Assembly: GCA_029262695.1 (NCBI GenBank)
Contig: JAJCYV010000041.1
Span: forward strand, 1-64,000
Origin: Chloroflexota bacterium
GTDB taxonomy: Bacteria > Chloroflexota > Dehalococcoidia > SM23-28-2 > RBG-16-64-32
Direction: 5' to 3'
Length of the DNA stretch: 64,000 nucleotides
Part shown: piece by piece, positions 1 through 8,205 of the stretch
How the letters are laid out: every line of letters starts with the position of its first letter
Position numbering within the stretch: position 1 is the first letter of the stretch
Position numbers and translations under genes: made by a program
The notes under the pieces: generated by a model
The model's input: only the letters and a program-made list of their open reading frames with translations
Databases searched by the model: none
Told to the model about the DNA's origin: nothing

Positions 1-1077
1 GGCAATCCGGTGGTCAGGTACAGTGACCGCACCAACTTCGACCTGAAAGTGTTGCACTGCGGCGACGCCATCTGTAGCACTGGCAACGTCATTACTTCGC
101 CGGACGCCTTCGGCAACGTCGGCGAATTCACGTCACTGGCACTGGACGGCAGCGGCAACCCGGTAGTCAGCTACGGCGAGGCTGCCTTCCATTCTGGCCT
201 GAGGGTGCTCCATTGCGGTGACGCCAACTGTAGTTCAGGCAACGGCATCATCTCGCCGGACACCATGGGTCATGTCGGCTTCGACATGGTCGGCCTTTAC
301 CCGTCCCTAGCGCTGGATACAAGCGGCCACCCGGTCGTCAGCTACAGCCACGGCACCAACACTGAACTGAGGGTGCTGCACTGCGGCGACCCCAACTGCG
401 GCGAACCCGCGCGCTCTACCCTCGATGTCACCGCAAGTAGCTATAACGTCGGCGCACACGCTGATATTCACCTCGTCCAGACGGTGGCAGGGAGCACTCC
501 ATATCCCGCCTCCGTCGAGATCAGGTTCCCCCGAGGTTGGCAGTTCAACGACTTGGGTTCGTGCACGCTGAGAGCGACTGGAACGGTGAAGGCGGCCGGT
601 GGCACACTTCCCTTTTCGATTTACAGCTGTGACCCAAATCCTTTGAGATGGAGCGTTTCGTCCGCGCTGGGCGGCTCGAGCGCCACGCTCAGCGGTTCCG
701 TCCTAGACGGGTACTCCCTTCTGTTTGACAACACTAGTCTGCCGTATAGTACGCCCCTCATTGTCGAACTAACCTTCTTCGGCGCGTCAGGAGACGGAAC
801 ACCGTTGCTCACCAATCCTCCTAGTCCAGGCCTCTATCAATTCTTGCTCACGGAGATTCGTTCCCCGCTTCAGACTTCCGTCCTTAAGGACGTGGTTGAC
901 ATCTGCCTGCGTGAAACGCCGGAGCCATGCCCCGCCGTTGGCGGAGAGGTCGTCCTACTGACTTCAGCGTCTGAGCCACGCGGCCGCGAGCGCAGCGTGG
1001 CGGCGCTGACCGTCGCTCTGGCGGCGGTTGGCGTGGCGGGCGTGTACTGGCACCGATACCGGCGGCGGGTGGGCTAG
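1..1077 (+). CDS. C-terminal part of a repeat-containing surface protein with a membrane anchor
   Basis: The gene enters from the left edge: the first three codons read GNP in frame with the rest, matching the later repeat unit GNPVVSY. Three units of about 45-50 residues carry the pattern LALD..GNPVVSY...LRVLHCGD.NC. They occupy roughly the first 135 residues. A non-repeated, probably beta-rich region follows. A hydrophobic helix near the end (VAALTVALAAVGVAGVYW) and a basic tail (HRYRRR) look like a C-terminal membrane anchor. The likely location is the outside of the cell, anchored in the membrane. The repeats resemble beta-propeller-like repeats in secreted Chloroflexota proteins, but no enzymatic motif is visible. 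Function unknown; the true start lies outside the window. Confidence 0.75.
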   Translation, partial: GNPVVRYSDRTNFDLKVLHCGDAICSTGNVITSPDAFGNVGEFTSLALDGSGNPVVSYGEAAFHSGLRVLHCGDANCSSGNGIISPDTMGHVGFDMVGLYPSLALDTSGHPVVSYSHGTNTELRVLHCGDPNCGEPARSTLDVTASSYNVGAHADIHLVQTVAGSTPYPASVEIRFPRGWQFNDLGSCTLRATGTVKAAGGTLPFSIYSCDPNPLRWSVSSALGGSSATLSGSVLDGYSLLFDNTSLPYSTPLIVELTFFGASGDGTPLLTNPPSPGLYQFLLTEIRSPLQTSVLKDVVDICLRETPEPCPAVGGEVVLLTSASEPRGRERSVAALTVALAAVGVAGVYWHRYRRRVG

Positions 1078-1083
1078 GGAGCC

Positions 1084-3336
1084 CTAGCCGGCCAGCGCGC
1101 GCTCGAGGCCGTTTTCGTAGGCGTCGCGGAGGTCCGCTAGCGGCAGGTCGAGGGGGCCGAGGCGGAAGTGGCCCTCCGCAGTCACGGTGCCGATGTACTC
1201 CAGCGGTACGTTCATGCTGGTGACGACGCCGACGAGGTCGTCGCGCTTCTCCGGCTTGACCGCGAGCACGATCCGCGACTGCGCTTCGCCGAAGAGAGCG
1301 GCGTCCAGCCGGTTGCCGACGACGGCGTTCGCGGCGTCCAGCCCGGCGTCCGCCGCCAGGCACATCTCCGCCAGCGTCACGGCGAGACCACCGTCGGAGC
1401 AGTCGTGCGCGGCGGTGGCGACGCCCTGCCGGATGGCGGCGAGGGCGGCGCGCTGCACCCGCTCCTCAAGCTGGAGGTCGATCTCCAGCCGGCCGCCGAT
1501 CTTCCCGTGCTCCAGCCGCAGGTGCTCGCTGGCGCTGAGCGAATCCACGGCCTGCTCAATGCTGGAGCCGAGCACGAACAGCTCGTCGCCGGGCGAGGGC
1601 GCCATCGTGCAGTGCTCCGTCACGTCGCCGAGGATGCCGAGCATGCCGATGACCGGCGTCGGATAGACCGGCACGCCGTCCGACTCGTTGTAAAGCGACA
1701 CGTTGCCCGAAATGACGGGCGTGCCCAGGGCGTCGCAGGCCTCAGCGATGCCATGGACGACGGCCTGCATCTGGTAGTAGACGTCGGGGCGCTCCGGGTT
1801 GCCGAAGTTGAGGCAGTCCGTGACGGCCACCGGCTGGGCACCGGCGCAGACGACGTTGCGCGCCGCTTCGGCGACGGCGATCGACGCGCCGCGATACGGA
1901 TCGACGTGGCAGTAGCGGCCGTTGCCGTCGGTCGCGACGGCGATGCCGCGCTGCCGTGCGTCGGCGGGCGCCCCTTCGGCCGGGCTCAGGACAGGCTTGA
2001 TGCGGAGGACGGCGGCGTCGGCGCCGGCCTCGACGACCGTGTTTGAGAGCACGCTCTGATCGTACTGACGGTGCACCCAGCGCTTGCTCGTGATGTTCGG
2101 CGCGGCGAGCAGGCGCAGGAGCGCGGCCCCGGCGTCGGCGACGTCGGGCAGGCCGATCAGGTCCAGCGACTCCATCTCGTACAGCTCCTGCGCCGGTTCG
2201 CCTTCGCGCGTGTACTCCGGCGCCTCGACGAGCAGCTCGACCGGCAGCGTACCGACTTCTTCCTCGCCGTCGAAGATGTGCACGAGCCTGTCGTCGGTGA
2301 CGTGGCCGATGATCGCGGTCGGCACTTCCCAGCGCTCGAACAGCGCGGCGACGTCGTCCTCGTGTCCCTTGCGGACGATGATCAGCATCCGTTCCTGCGA
2401 CTCCGAAAGCATCACTTCGTAGGGAGTCATGCCCTCTTCCCTGCGGGGCACCTTCGCAACGTCGATGGCGATGCCGGTGCCACCGCGGCTGGCGGACTCG
2501 ATCGCGGAGGAGGTGAGACCGGCCGCTCCGAAGTCCTGGATGCCAGTGATCCAGTCGACGTGGTTGTGCGCCAGGTCGAGGCAGGCCTCCAGGAGCATCT
2601 TCTCAAGGAACGGGTTGCCCACCTGCACCGCCGGGCGCAGCTCCTCGAAGCGCTCACCGGGGTCCGTGCGGGAGGCGAGGCCGGAGGCGCCGTGGATGCC
2701 GTCGCGGCCGGTGTCGGCCCCGGCGAGGAGGAGGATGTTGCCGGGGCCTTCCGCCGCCGCCGTTACGAGCTTGTCGACCGGCGCGAAGCCGATGCACATG
2801 GTGTTGACGAGCGGGTTGGCGGCGTACGAGTCCTCGAAGCAGACTTCGCCGCCGACGGTAGGGATCCCGAGGCAGTTGCCGTATCCGCTGATGCCCGCGA
2901 CGACGCCCTCGAGCAGGTAGCGGTTGCGCGCCTCCGTGAGAGGCCCGAAGCGCAGCGAGTCGAGGATCGCGATCGGCCGCGCGCCCATCGCGAAGATGTC
3001 GCGGACGATGCCGCCGACGCCGGTCGCCGCGCCCTCGTAGGGCTCGACCGCGGACGGGTGGTTGTGGGACTCGATCTTCATGACGATGCACATGCCGTCG
3101 CCGATGTCGACGGCGCCAGCGTTCTCCGCGCCGCGCTTCGTCAGGACGTAGGCGCCCTCCGCCGGCAGCAGGCGCAGGAGCGGCTTCGAGTTCTTGTAGC
3201 CGCAGTGTTCGCTCCAGAGCGCGCCGAAGAGGCCCAGCTCCACCTCGTTGGGCTCGCGGCCGAGCTTCTCGACGATGAGCTGGTACTCGTCGCGGCTGAG
3301 GGCGATCGTGTCGAGAACGGACTGTTCGATGGCCAT
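1084..3336 (-). CDS. purL: Phosphoribosylformylglycinamidine synthase subunit PurL
   Basis: Makes formylglycinamidine ribonucleotide from FGAR, ATP and ammonia in purine synthesis, working with glutaminase PurQ and small PurS in the cytoplasm. At 750 residues it has the length of the small-type PurL, which needs a separate PurQ. Seen: WSEHCGYKNSK near the N-terminus (ATP/FGAR site), MKIESHNHPS, the GGIVRDIFAMGARP motif, and a second AIR-synthase-like half with CLNFGNPERP. The start at MAIEQSVLD is preferred over an upstream in-frame codon because a G-rich ribosome-binding stretch sits just before it. purQ follows at 5.6-6.3 kb on the same strand, separated by two membrane-protein genes. No purS is seen. 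Confidence 0.96.
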   Translation of the reverse strand: MAIEQSVLDTIALSRDEYQLIVEKLGREPNEVELGLFGALWSEHCGYKNSKPLLRLLPAEGAYVLTKRGAENAGAVDIGDGMCIVMKIESHNHPSAVEPYEGAATGVGGIVRDIFAMGARPIAILDSLRFGPLTEARNRYLLEGVVAGISGYGNCLGIPTVGGEVCFEDSYAANPLVNTMCIGFAPVDKLVTAAAEGPGNILLLAGADTGRDGIHGASGLASRTDPGERFEELRPAVQVGNPFLEKMLLEACLDLAHNHVDWITGIQDFGAAGLTSSAIESASRGGTGIAIDVAKVPRREEGMTPYEVMLSESQERMLIIVRKGHEDDVAALFERWEVPTAIIGHVTDDRLVHIFDGEEEVGTLPVELLVEAPEYTREGEPAQELYEMESLDLIGLPDVADAGAALLRLLAAPNITSKRWVHRQYDQSVLSNTVVEAGADAAVLRIKPVLSPAEGAPADARQRGIAVATDGNGRYCHVDPYRGASIAVAEAARNVVCAGAQPVAVTDCLNFGNPERPDVYYQMQAVVHGIAEACDALGTPVISGNVSLYNESDGVPVYPTPVIGMLGILGDVTEHCTMAPSPGDELFVLGSSIEQAVDSLSASEHLRLEHGKIGGRLEIDLQLEERVQRAALAAIRQGVATAAHDCSDGGLAVTLAEMCLAADAGLDAANAVVGNRLDAALFGEAQSRIVLAVKPEKRDDLVGVVTSMNVPLEYIGTVTAEGHFRLGPLDLPLADLRDAYENGLERALAG

Positions 3337-3413
3337 GGGTGCACCCCCCAGAATAACGGGCGGCGACGGGCCATACAATTTCGCCCGCGAACCGCCGAAC
3401 GTGACCGCGCAAC

Positions 3414-3510
3414 GTAGCGGAGGCCTTCAGGCCTCCACGGCGGCGCCGGCAGTCGCTCCGAGCGCCGCGCCGCCCCTCACCTCCCGTGGAAGGCTGAAGC
3501 CTTCCGCTAC
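3414..3510. repeat. Inverted pair of palindromic hairpin repeats (BIME-like)
   Basis: Two 27-base units in opposite orientation at 3414-3440 and 3484-3510. Each can fold into a hairpin with the shared frame GTAGCGGA...TTCA...TCCACGG. After reverse-complementing the second unit, the two differ at four positions, and these are two pairs of compensatory changes in the stem (G-C to A-T, and C-G to G-C). The structure is therefore kept while the sequence drifts. This is the organisation of REP/BIME elements. They lie between divergently oriented flanks, upstream of purL and downstream of the DUF4389 genes. Confidence 0.75.
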
Positions 3511-3511
3511 G

Positions 3512-3555
3512 TCGCGGGTGCGTCGCGGGTGCATCGCGGGTGCGTCGCGGGCGTC
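3512..3555. repeat. Four tandem 11-bp repeats
   Basis: Four head-to-tail copies of an 11-base unit (TCGCGGGTGCG with single changes) run directly from the end of the hairpin repeat pair to the stop codon of the small membrane reading frame on the minus strand. Such short tandem arrays next to palindromic elements often arise by slippage. Confidence 0.75.
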
Positions 3556-3808
3556 AGAATACCCGCGGCATGATGTAGTTGGAAGACACGTAGGAGCCGA
3601 CGGCCCACATCGTGAGGCCGAAGACGGTGAACCCGCCCTTGAGCCAGAGCGGCCACGGCTGGTAGCGCCACATCAGGAAGATGCCGACGGGCGCGAAGAC
3701 GTACCCGGTAAGGATCGTTGCCCACAGGGACTCGTACCAGGCCTTCGGCCGGGCGGACGCCCTGGTGCTGCCGGAGCTATCGGCTACTTCAGACTGAACG
3801 GCGGGTAC
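3554..3808 (-). CDS. Small membrane-protein segment lacking its own start; probably a -1 frame extension of the DUF4389 gene
   Basis: An open frame of 84 codons with no ATG, GTG or TTG start ahead of its conserved-looking part. It reads like a genuine membrane protein: a hydrophilic linker (SEVADSSGSTRASARPKAW), then two hydrophobic segments (LWATILTGYVFAPVGIFLMW and GGFTVFGLTMWAVGSYV). It overlaps the last codons of the preceding DUF4389 gene, which stops at FSLK. In the paralogue upstream the same FSL point continues in frame into a linker and a transmembrane helix. The simplest reading is a frameshift (mutation, assembly error or programmed) splitting a DUF4389 protein from its C-terminal membrane part. 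An independent gene with an unusual start is the alternative. Confidence 0.5.
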   Translation of the reverse strand, partial: VPAVQSEVADSSGSTRASARPKAWYESLWATILTGYVFAPVGIFLMWRYQPWPLWLKGGFTVFGLTMWAVGSYVSSNYIMPRVF

Positions 3809-4380
3809 TCATCACGCATGAGGTAGAGGTAGGCGTTGACGCGCAGGCCCCAGCGCATGGTGCCGACGACGAAGTCGAACATTCCGCGCGGGAACTTGCC
3901 TGTGAAGAGGATCGCGAACCAGGCGATGAAGAGCAGGAAGTAGGCAACGATCGCCACGATGACGAGCGCGATCAGGTTCGGGATGATGAGCAGCCACTTG
4001 TACAGCGGGGCCCAGCGACTGAGCTCGTCCGGGTAGTCGATCTCCAGCGAGAGAGGATACTCACCGGGTTCCCAGCTGAACGGCGGGTACTCGTCGCGCA
4101 GCAGCAACATGTAAGCGTTCGCGTTCGCGTTCCAGCGCATGACGCCTACAGCGATGTTGAACAACCCCTCCGGATACTTTTTCGTGAACAGGATCGTGAA
4201 GAACGCGACGATCGTGATCACGTACTGCACCATGCCCAGGACACCGATGATGATCAGGTGAGGGATCACCAGTAGCCATTTGAAGAAGATCAGGAGGCGC
4301 GAAAGCTGATCCGGATACTCCACGTCGAATCGAACAGGATCGCCGGACGCCGGCGCTGCTGCCATAGGCTCTGCAGTCAT
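3784..4380 (-). CDS. DUF4389 family membrane protein (two DUF4389 units)
   Basis: A 198-residue integral membrane protein containing two copies of the DUF4389 pattern. Each copy has a YPD.LSR entry, a FKWLL(V/I)IP helix, a second hydrophobic stretch ending FAILFTGK(F/Y)P.G, and the closing MRW...NAY....RDEYPPFS signature. Four transmembrane helices are likely. The start at MTAEPMAAAP is chosen because a strong AAGGAGGG site precedes it; the longer in-frame version runs back into the neighbouring gene. It sits 46 bases after the paralogous gene and is probably cotranscribed with it and purL. The biochemical role of the family is unknown. The frame ends abruptly at FSLK, with a membrane segment continuing in another frame. 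Confidence 0.85.
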   Translation of the reverse strand: MTAEPMAAAPASGDPVRFDVEYPDQLSRLLIFFKWLLVIPHLIIIGVLGMVQYVITIVAFFTILFTKKYPEGLFNIAVGVMRWNANANAYMLLLRDEYPPFSWEPGEYPLSLEIDYPDELSRWAPLYKWLLIIPNLIALVIVAIVAYFLLFIAWFAILFTGKFPRGMFDFVVGTMRWGLRVNAYLYLMRDEYPPFSLK

Positions 4381-4426
4381 GATCTGTATCCCTCCTTTTC
4401 GCTGGTTCCTCTGCTGGCTTGAGCGA

Positions 4427-5569
4427 TCACTTGAACTCAAACTTGGCGCGCTGCAGCGCTGTCGGCTCGAACTCGAACTGCACCGGGTCCTCTCCGAGCG
4501 GAACCTCGAAGATCACCCTCACGAAGACGAAGGTCTTTTCCTCAAGGTCGATCGGCCCCGTGCGGCCCAGGTAGCTGACGACCGCTGGTTCGTGCCTGTC
4601 GCCCTCTGTGTCCTTGAGTTCGAAGTCCTCGTCCCGGATCTCCTCGTCGAACGAGCCGACGTTGACGATCTCCGCCGTGAACAAGACGAAGCGCTCTCCC
4701 TCGTCCGAGAAGAAGAGGTTGTCACTCATCTGGTAGCCGTCGGCGGCGCCTATTAGCGTGACCTCCATGTTCTGCACCTCAAGCGTCGGTGAAGACTCGC
4801 CGGTGAGAAGGCCGGCGTAGGAGACTTCCGCCTCCTCAAGGTTCGAGGTCGCGATGACGACGGCGATGATGCCGCCGATCGCTCCACCGGCCAGCACGAA
4901 GCCGCCGATTCCCGACCAGACGTGCGTGGTGGTGCTCGCCGGCGCGGCCTCGGCGGAGAGACTGAACGGCGGGTACTCGTCCCGCAGCGAAATCCAGTAA
5001 GCGCCGACGCGGGCGCCCCAGCGCAACCAGCCGACGATGAAGCCGCGCAGACCGAGCGGGAACCGCCCCGTGAAGAGGATCGCGAACCAGGAGATTACGA
5101 CGCAGACGACGACCGCGAACCAGAGCACGACGAGCGCGATGACGTGCGGGATTGAGGCCAGCGTCTTCCAGATCACCAGCTGCTTGCGCTGGATGCGCTC
5201 CGTCTGCTCGACCTCGTAGTTGACGTTCCAGTCGCCTTCGAACGGCGGATACTGATCCGTGATCAGGAAGTAGTACGTGTAGGCACGATAGGTGAAGCGC
5301 TGGATGGCGACGATCGCCCGGCAGATCCAGCCGACCGGCCTCCCCCGAACGAGGATCGTGATCCAGTGCGCGAGGATGAGGCCGCCCAGAAGGCCTCCGG
5401 CGCCGACGCTGCCGATGATGCCGGCGAAGATGGCGAGTGGTATGAGCAGGATGATGCGGAAGGCGGTGCTGAGGCGGGAGACTTCCGCCGGCCCCTCGAC
5501 GTCGAACGAGACCGGATACGGAGGCTGCTTCGGCGGCTGGGCGTCATAAAGGACCGTATCGTCTGTCAT
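4427..5569 (-). CDS. DUF4389 membrane protein with a C-terminal extracytoplasmic DUF4352-like domain
   Basis: 380 residues. Residues 15-210 hold two DUF4389 units (PYPVSFDVEGPAEVSR... and ERIQRKQLVIW..., each ending in the RW/RF...Y...DQYPPF or RDEYPPFS pattern). A helix near 222-246 (IGGFVLAGGAIGGIIAVVIA) then crosses the membrane. The last 120 residues are a soluble beta-rich domain (LEVQNMEVTLIGAADGYQ...FVLFTAEIVNVG) that resembles the DUF4352/telokin-like Ig fold often found on exported proteins. The GGGGAG site before the ATG supports the start. It lies in one direction with its paralogue and with purL and purQ. Domain assignment is from pattern memory; function unknown. Confidence 0.82.
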   Translation of the reverse strand: MTDDTVLYDAQPPKQPPYPVSFDVEGPAEVSRLSTAFRIILLIPLAIFAGIIGSVGAGGLLGGLILAHWITILVRGRPVGWICRAIVAIQRFTYRAYTYYFLITDQYPPFEGDWNVNYEVEQTERIQRKQLVIWKTLASIPHVIALVVLWFAVVVCVVISWFAILFTGRFPLGLRGFIVGWLRWGARVGAYWISLRDEYPPFSLSAEAAPASTTTHVWSGIGGFVLAGGAIGGIIAVVIATSNLEEAEVSYAGLLTGESSPTLEVQNMEVTLIGAADGYQMSDNLFFSDEGERFVLFTAEIVNVGSFDEEIRDEDFELKDTEGDRHEPAVVSYLGRTGPIDLEEKTFVFVRVIFEVPLGEDPVQFEFEPTALQRAKFEFK

Positions 5570-5651
5570 CTACACTCCCCCTGTGTGTGTCGGCTGGCGA
5601 CGGCGGTTCGCATATTCAGATGACCCGCTGGCGACGGATATATTAACGTCG

Positions 5652-6347
5652 TTATACGCCCACCTTCGTCCATTCTGCAACCGACTTCCAGATCAGCAGG
5701 CCGTCCTCGCCGCCCAGCAGCGGCTCACAGGCACGCTCAGGGTGCGGCATCATCCCCAGGACGTTGCCGCGTTCGTTGACGATTCCGGCGATGCCGCGCT
5801 CACTGCCGTTCGGGTTCGCCGCGGGCGTGACTTCTCCGGCGTCTGTGCAGTAGCGGAAGGCGACGCGTCCCGAAGACTCCAGCTCGTCGAGCGTGGCCTC
5901 CTCCGCGAAGTAGCGCCCCTCGCCGTGCGAGATCGGCACCCGGATCACCTGGCCCGGCTCAAGGAGTCCGGTCCAGGCCGAAGTGTTGTTCTCCGCGCGC
6001 AGGTTCACCCACTCGCAGCGGTACTGCAGCGAGTCGTTGCGCATGAGCGCGCCGGGCAGCAGATGCGCCTCGCAGAGCACCTGGAAGCCGTTGCAGATGC
6101 CGATCACAGGCTTTCCGGCCTCGGCGGCAGCGACGACGCTGGGCATCACCGGCGAAAAGCGCGCGATGGCGCCGCAGCGCAGGTAGTCGCCGTAGGAAAA
6201 ACCGCCGGGGAGGACGATCGCGTCGTAGCCGGAGAGATCGGTCTCGCGATGCCAGACGAGGTCAGCATGCTGGCCCGCAAGCTGCAGCGAGTACTGAGAA
6301 TCGTGGTCGCTCCAGGTGCCGGGGAAGACGATTACGGCGAAGCGCAT
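5652..6347 (-). CDS. purQ: Phosphoribosylformylglycinamidine synthase glutaminase subunit PurQ
   Basis: Class I glutamine amidotransferase that supplies ammonia to PurL. At 231 residues it has the usual family length. Nucleophile Cys85 lies in GICNGFQ, and the His202/Glu204 pair is in MMPHPERA. The N-terminal MRFAVIVFPGTWSDHD and LPGGFSYGDYLRCGA are PurQ signatures. A G-rich ribosome site precedes the ATG. It heads the minus-strand group purQ - DUF4389 - DUF4389 - purL, where purine genes are interrupted by two unrelated membrane proteins. Confidence 0.97.
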   Translation of the reverse strand: MRFAVIVFPGTWSDHDSQYSLQLAGQHADLVWHRETDLSGYDAIVLPGGFSYGDYLRCGAIARFSPVMPSVVAAAEAGKPVIGICNGFQVLCEAHLLPGALMRNDSLQYRCEWVNLRAENNTSAWTGLLEPGQVIRVPISHGEGRYFAEEATLDELESSGRVAFRYCTDAGEVTPAANPNGSERGIAGIVNERGNVLGMMPHPERACEPLLGGEDGLLIWKSVAEWTKVGV

Positions 6348-6394
6348 GACCTGCCCCCGTTATACCACAGACGCGCGATCAATCTGGAAGGCGC

Positions 6395-7219
6395 TCACTT
6401 ACGCGTCGCGGCGACGAGCACGCGGCTGCGGTAGGGCCGGCCCTCGACTGTCATCATCATCTCCGACAACAGAGCGGCGACGGCGACCTCACCCATCTCC
6501 CGCACCAGATCCTCCCTCGCGGCGATGATGCTTGAATACGTCGCGATCGTCGGCTCGGGCCAGCCTCCGATCTCTTCGTAGGCTTCGAGATCGAAGCCAG
6601 CGTCCGCAAGGCACGGCCGATAGTCCTCGACGGGGTCGGCGCTCAGTACCGGCAGTAGCGCCGCCCGCGCCGCGTCCAGTTCGAAGGCTGTGAACACGAA
6701 CCGGCCGCCGGGGCGCAGGATGCGGGCGACCTCGCGCATCGCCGCGCTCTTGTCCGGCGCGTACTGCAGCGCGTCTTCGCTCGTCGCGCCGTCGGCCGAC
6801 TCGTCGGCGAGCCCGGTCGCCGCGAAGGAGCCGACTCGAAACTCCGCCTGTGCGCCCAGCCCCAGCGCCACGGCGCGGGTGGTTGCCTTCTCAACAGCCA
6901 CCGCTGATAGGTCGACGCCGATGAGGTTCGCGCCGGTCTCGCGCGCGAGCCAGAGCGCGGGCCCGGCCATGCCGCAGCCGAGGCCGGCCAGCGTGTCGCC
7001 GCTGGCGAGACGCAGCTCACTCGCGGTACGGCGCAGGTCGGCGAGCGTCGTGAAGCTGATGTGCCCGAACTCCTCCGGGAAGTCGGGGCCCTCCGCACCT
7101 TCGTGCCACAGGCGGCGCAGCGTCGGGGACTTGTCCACGGCAGCGTAGACCGCATCGTAGCCGGCAGCGACGACAGCCGTCGCCTGGTTATCTTCCGCGC
7201 TGCCAGATTGAGATGTCAT
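6395..7219 (-). CDS. Class I SAM-dependent methyltransferase
   Basis: 274 residues starting at MTSQSGSAED; the longer upstream frame is antisense to the divergent neighbour and is discarded. Seen: motif I LAGLGCGMAGPALWLA (a variant of the usual D.GCG.G, with L in place of D), the acidic residue of motif II in LIGVDLS, and the motif IV region EDALQYAPDKSAAMREVARILRPGGRFVFT. This is the plan of Methyltransf_11/UbiE-like enzymes that act on small molecules. The substrate cannot be told. It is divergent from the membrane protein at 7.3 kb with about 80 bases between them. Confidence 0.85.
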   Translation of the reverse strand: MTSQSGSAEDNQATAVVAAGYDAVYAAVDKSPTLRRLWHEGAEGPDFPEEFGHISFTTLADLRRTASELRLASGDTLAGLGCGMAGPALWLARETGANLIGVDLSAVAVEKATTRAVALGLGAQAEFRVGSFAATGLADESADGATSEDALQYAPDKSAAMREVARILRPGGRFVFTAFELDAARAALLPVLSADPVEDYRPCLADAGFDLEAYEEIGGWPEPTIATYSSIIAAREDLVREMGEVAVAALLSEMMMTVEGRPYRSRVLVAATRK

Positions 7220-7301
7220 CAGGGCCAGTATCGCACGAGGCGGGAAGATATCGCGCGGACCGACGTAACCAGATCGCCCGCAGTCGCGTCTGATACATGT
7301 G

Positions 7302-8162
7302 ATGGAAGCGAAGACGCGCCCCGGCTGGCAGATCGACCTCAAGTGGGTGGCCGGCATCTTCGCCTGCGTGGCGATCTTCGTTACCGGCATCCTCTTCTCG
7401 CTCTCGGAGATCACAGAGCGCGGCCGCGCGGAGCCGCTGTCAACGGCGTTCGTCGCCTTCCTCGTCGACGGCCGCGTCACGGACGACGAGTTCGACGCAG
7501 TACAGGCACAGGCCGCAGCCGATCCATCGAGCCTCGTCTCGCTGAGTCCGCTCGACGTTGAGGTACCCGGCTCACAGATCGCGGGACTGGACAACGAAGA
7601 GACCTCGTTGCTCCTGGCGGGCGAGCTTGCCGCCGTCCTCTACGCGGAAGGCTCGGAAGCAGCCGAAGCCCTGATCCTGGAACCGCGTCCGAACGAGGAG
7701 GGCGAGCCGCAGGAGGCGATCGATCTGGGCCCGACCAGCTCCCTGACGGCCGGCCAGCACTCCACTTTCCGCACGCTCCTCTTCGTCGCGCTGGCGATCG
7801 TGATCGCTCTACTGAGTCTCGTCGCGTTCCTCAGTCGTGGCCTCGGCCGGCTCGGCGCCCCGGCGGTGGTGCTGGCGCTGAGCACCGCGCCGCTGGCCGC
7901 GCTCTGGACGCTCGCCGGCAACGCAGTCGGCACCGCCGGCGAGGACGAGCCGCTGTACGCCGTCATCGCCAGGGAGCTGATCCGCGACATGGCCGGCGAC
8001 CTGCGCGACTTCTTCGTGGCCGTGCTCAGCGTAGCGCTGGCCTGGGCGGTTATCGCCGTCCTCGGCACGCTCCTGACGCCGCTCTCCAGGAAGCTCGGCC
8101 GCAAGCTCGCCACGCTCGCGGCGAGAACGCCGCAGCCGGAAGCGCCCGGCCCGTCCGCCTAG
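7302..8162 (+). CDS. Four-helix membrane protein of unknown function
   Basis: 286 residues. A helix near the N-terminus (VAGIFACVAIFVTGILFSL) is followed by an extracytoplasmic stretch of about 120 residues rich in acidic amino acids (VDGRVTDDEFDAVQAQAAADPSS). Three more helices follow (FRTLLFVALAIVIALLSLVAFL; APAVVLALSTAPLAALWTLAG; FFVAVLSVALAWAVIAVLGTLL). The ATG is preferred, but a GTG directly before it is equally possible. It resembles no family I recognise. The gene is followed 43 bases later by the CoA-binding protein, so cotranscription is possible. Confidence 0.7.
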   Translation: MEAKTRPGWQIDLKWVAGIFACVAIFVTGILFSLSEITERGRAEPLSTAFVAFLVDGRVTDDEFDAVQAQAAADPSSLVSLSPLDVEVPGSQIAGLDNEETSLLLAGELAAVLYAEGSEAAEALILEPRPNEEGEPQEAIDLGPTSSLTAGQHSTFRTLLFVALAIVIALLSLVAFLSRGLGRLGAPAVVLALSTAPLAALWTLAGNAVGTAGEDEPLYAVIARELIRDMAGDLRDFFVAVLSVALAWAVIAVLGTLLTPLSRKLGRKLATLAARTPQPEAPGPSA

Positions 8163-8205
8163 CGCCGGTTGTTCTCCGCCGCGCCTATCCCTTAGTCTTC
8201 TGCGC

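Noticed and set aside
2071-3417. 448-codon plus-strand frame across purL
   Set aside because: Shadow of purL; PurL motifs are unequivocal on the minus strand.
3507-3725. 72-codon minus-strand frame rich in Arg and His
   Set aside because: A neighbouring frame over the same bases reads as two membrane helices and is the better coding candidate.
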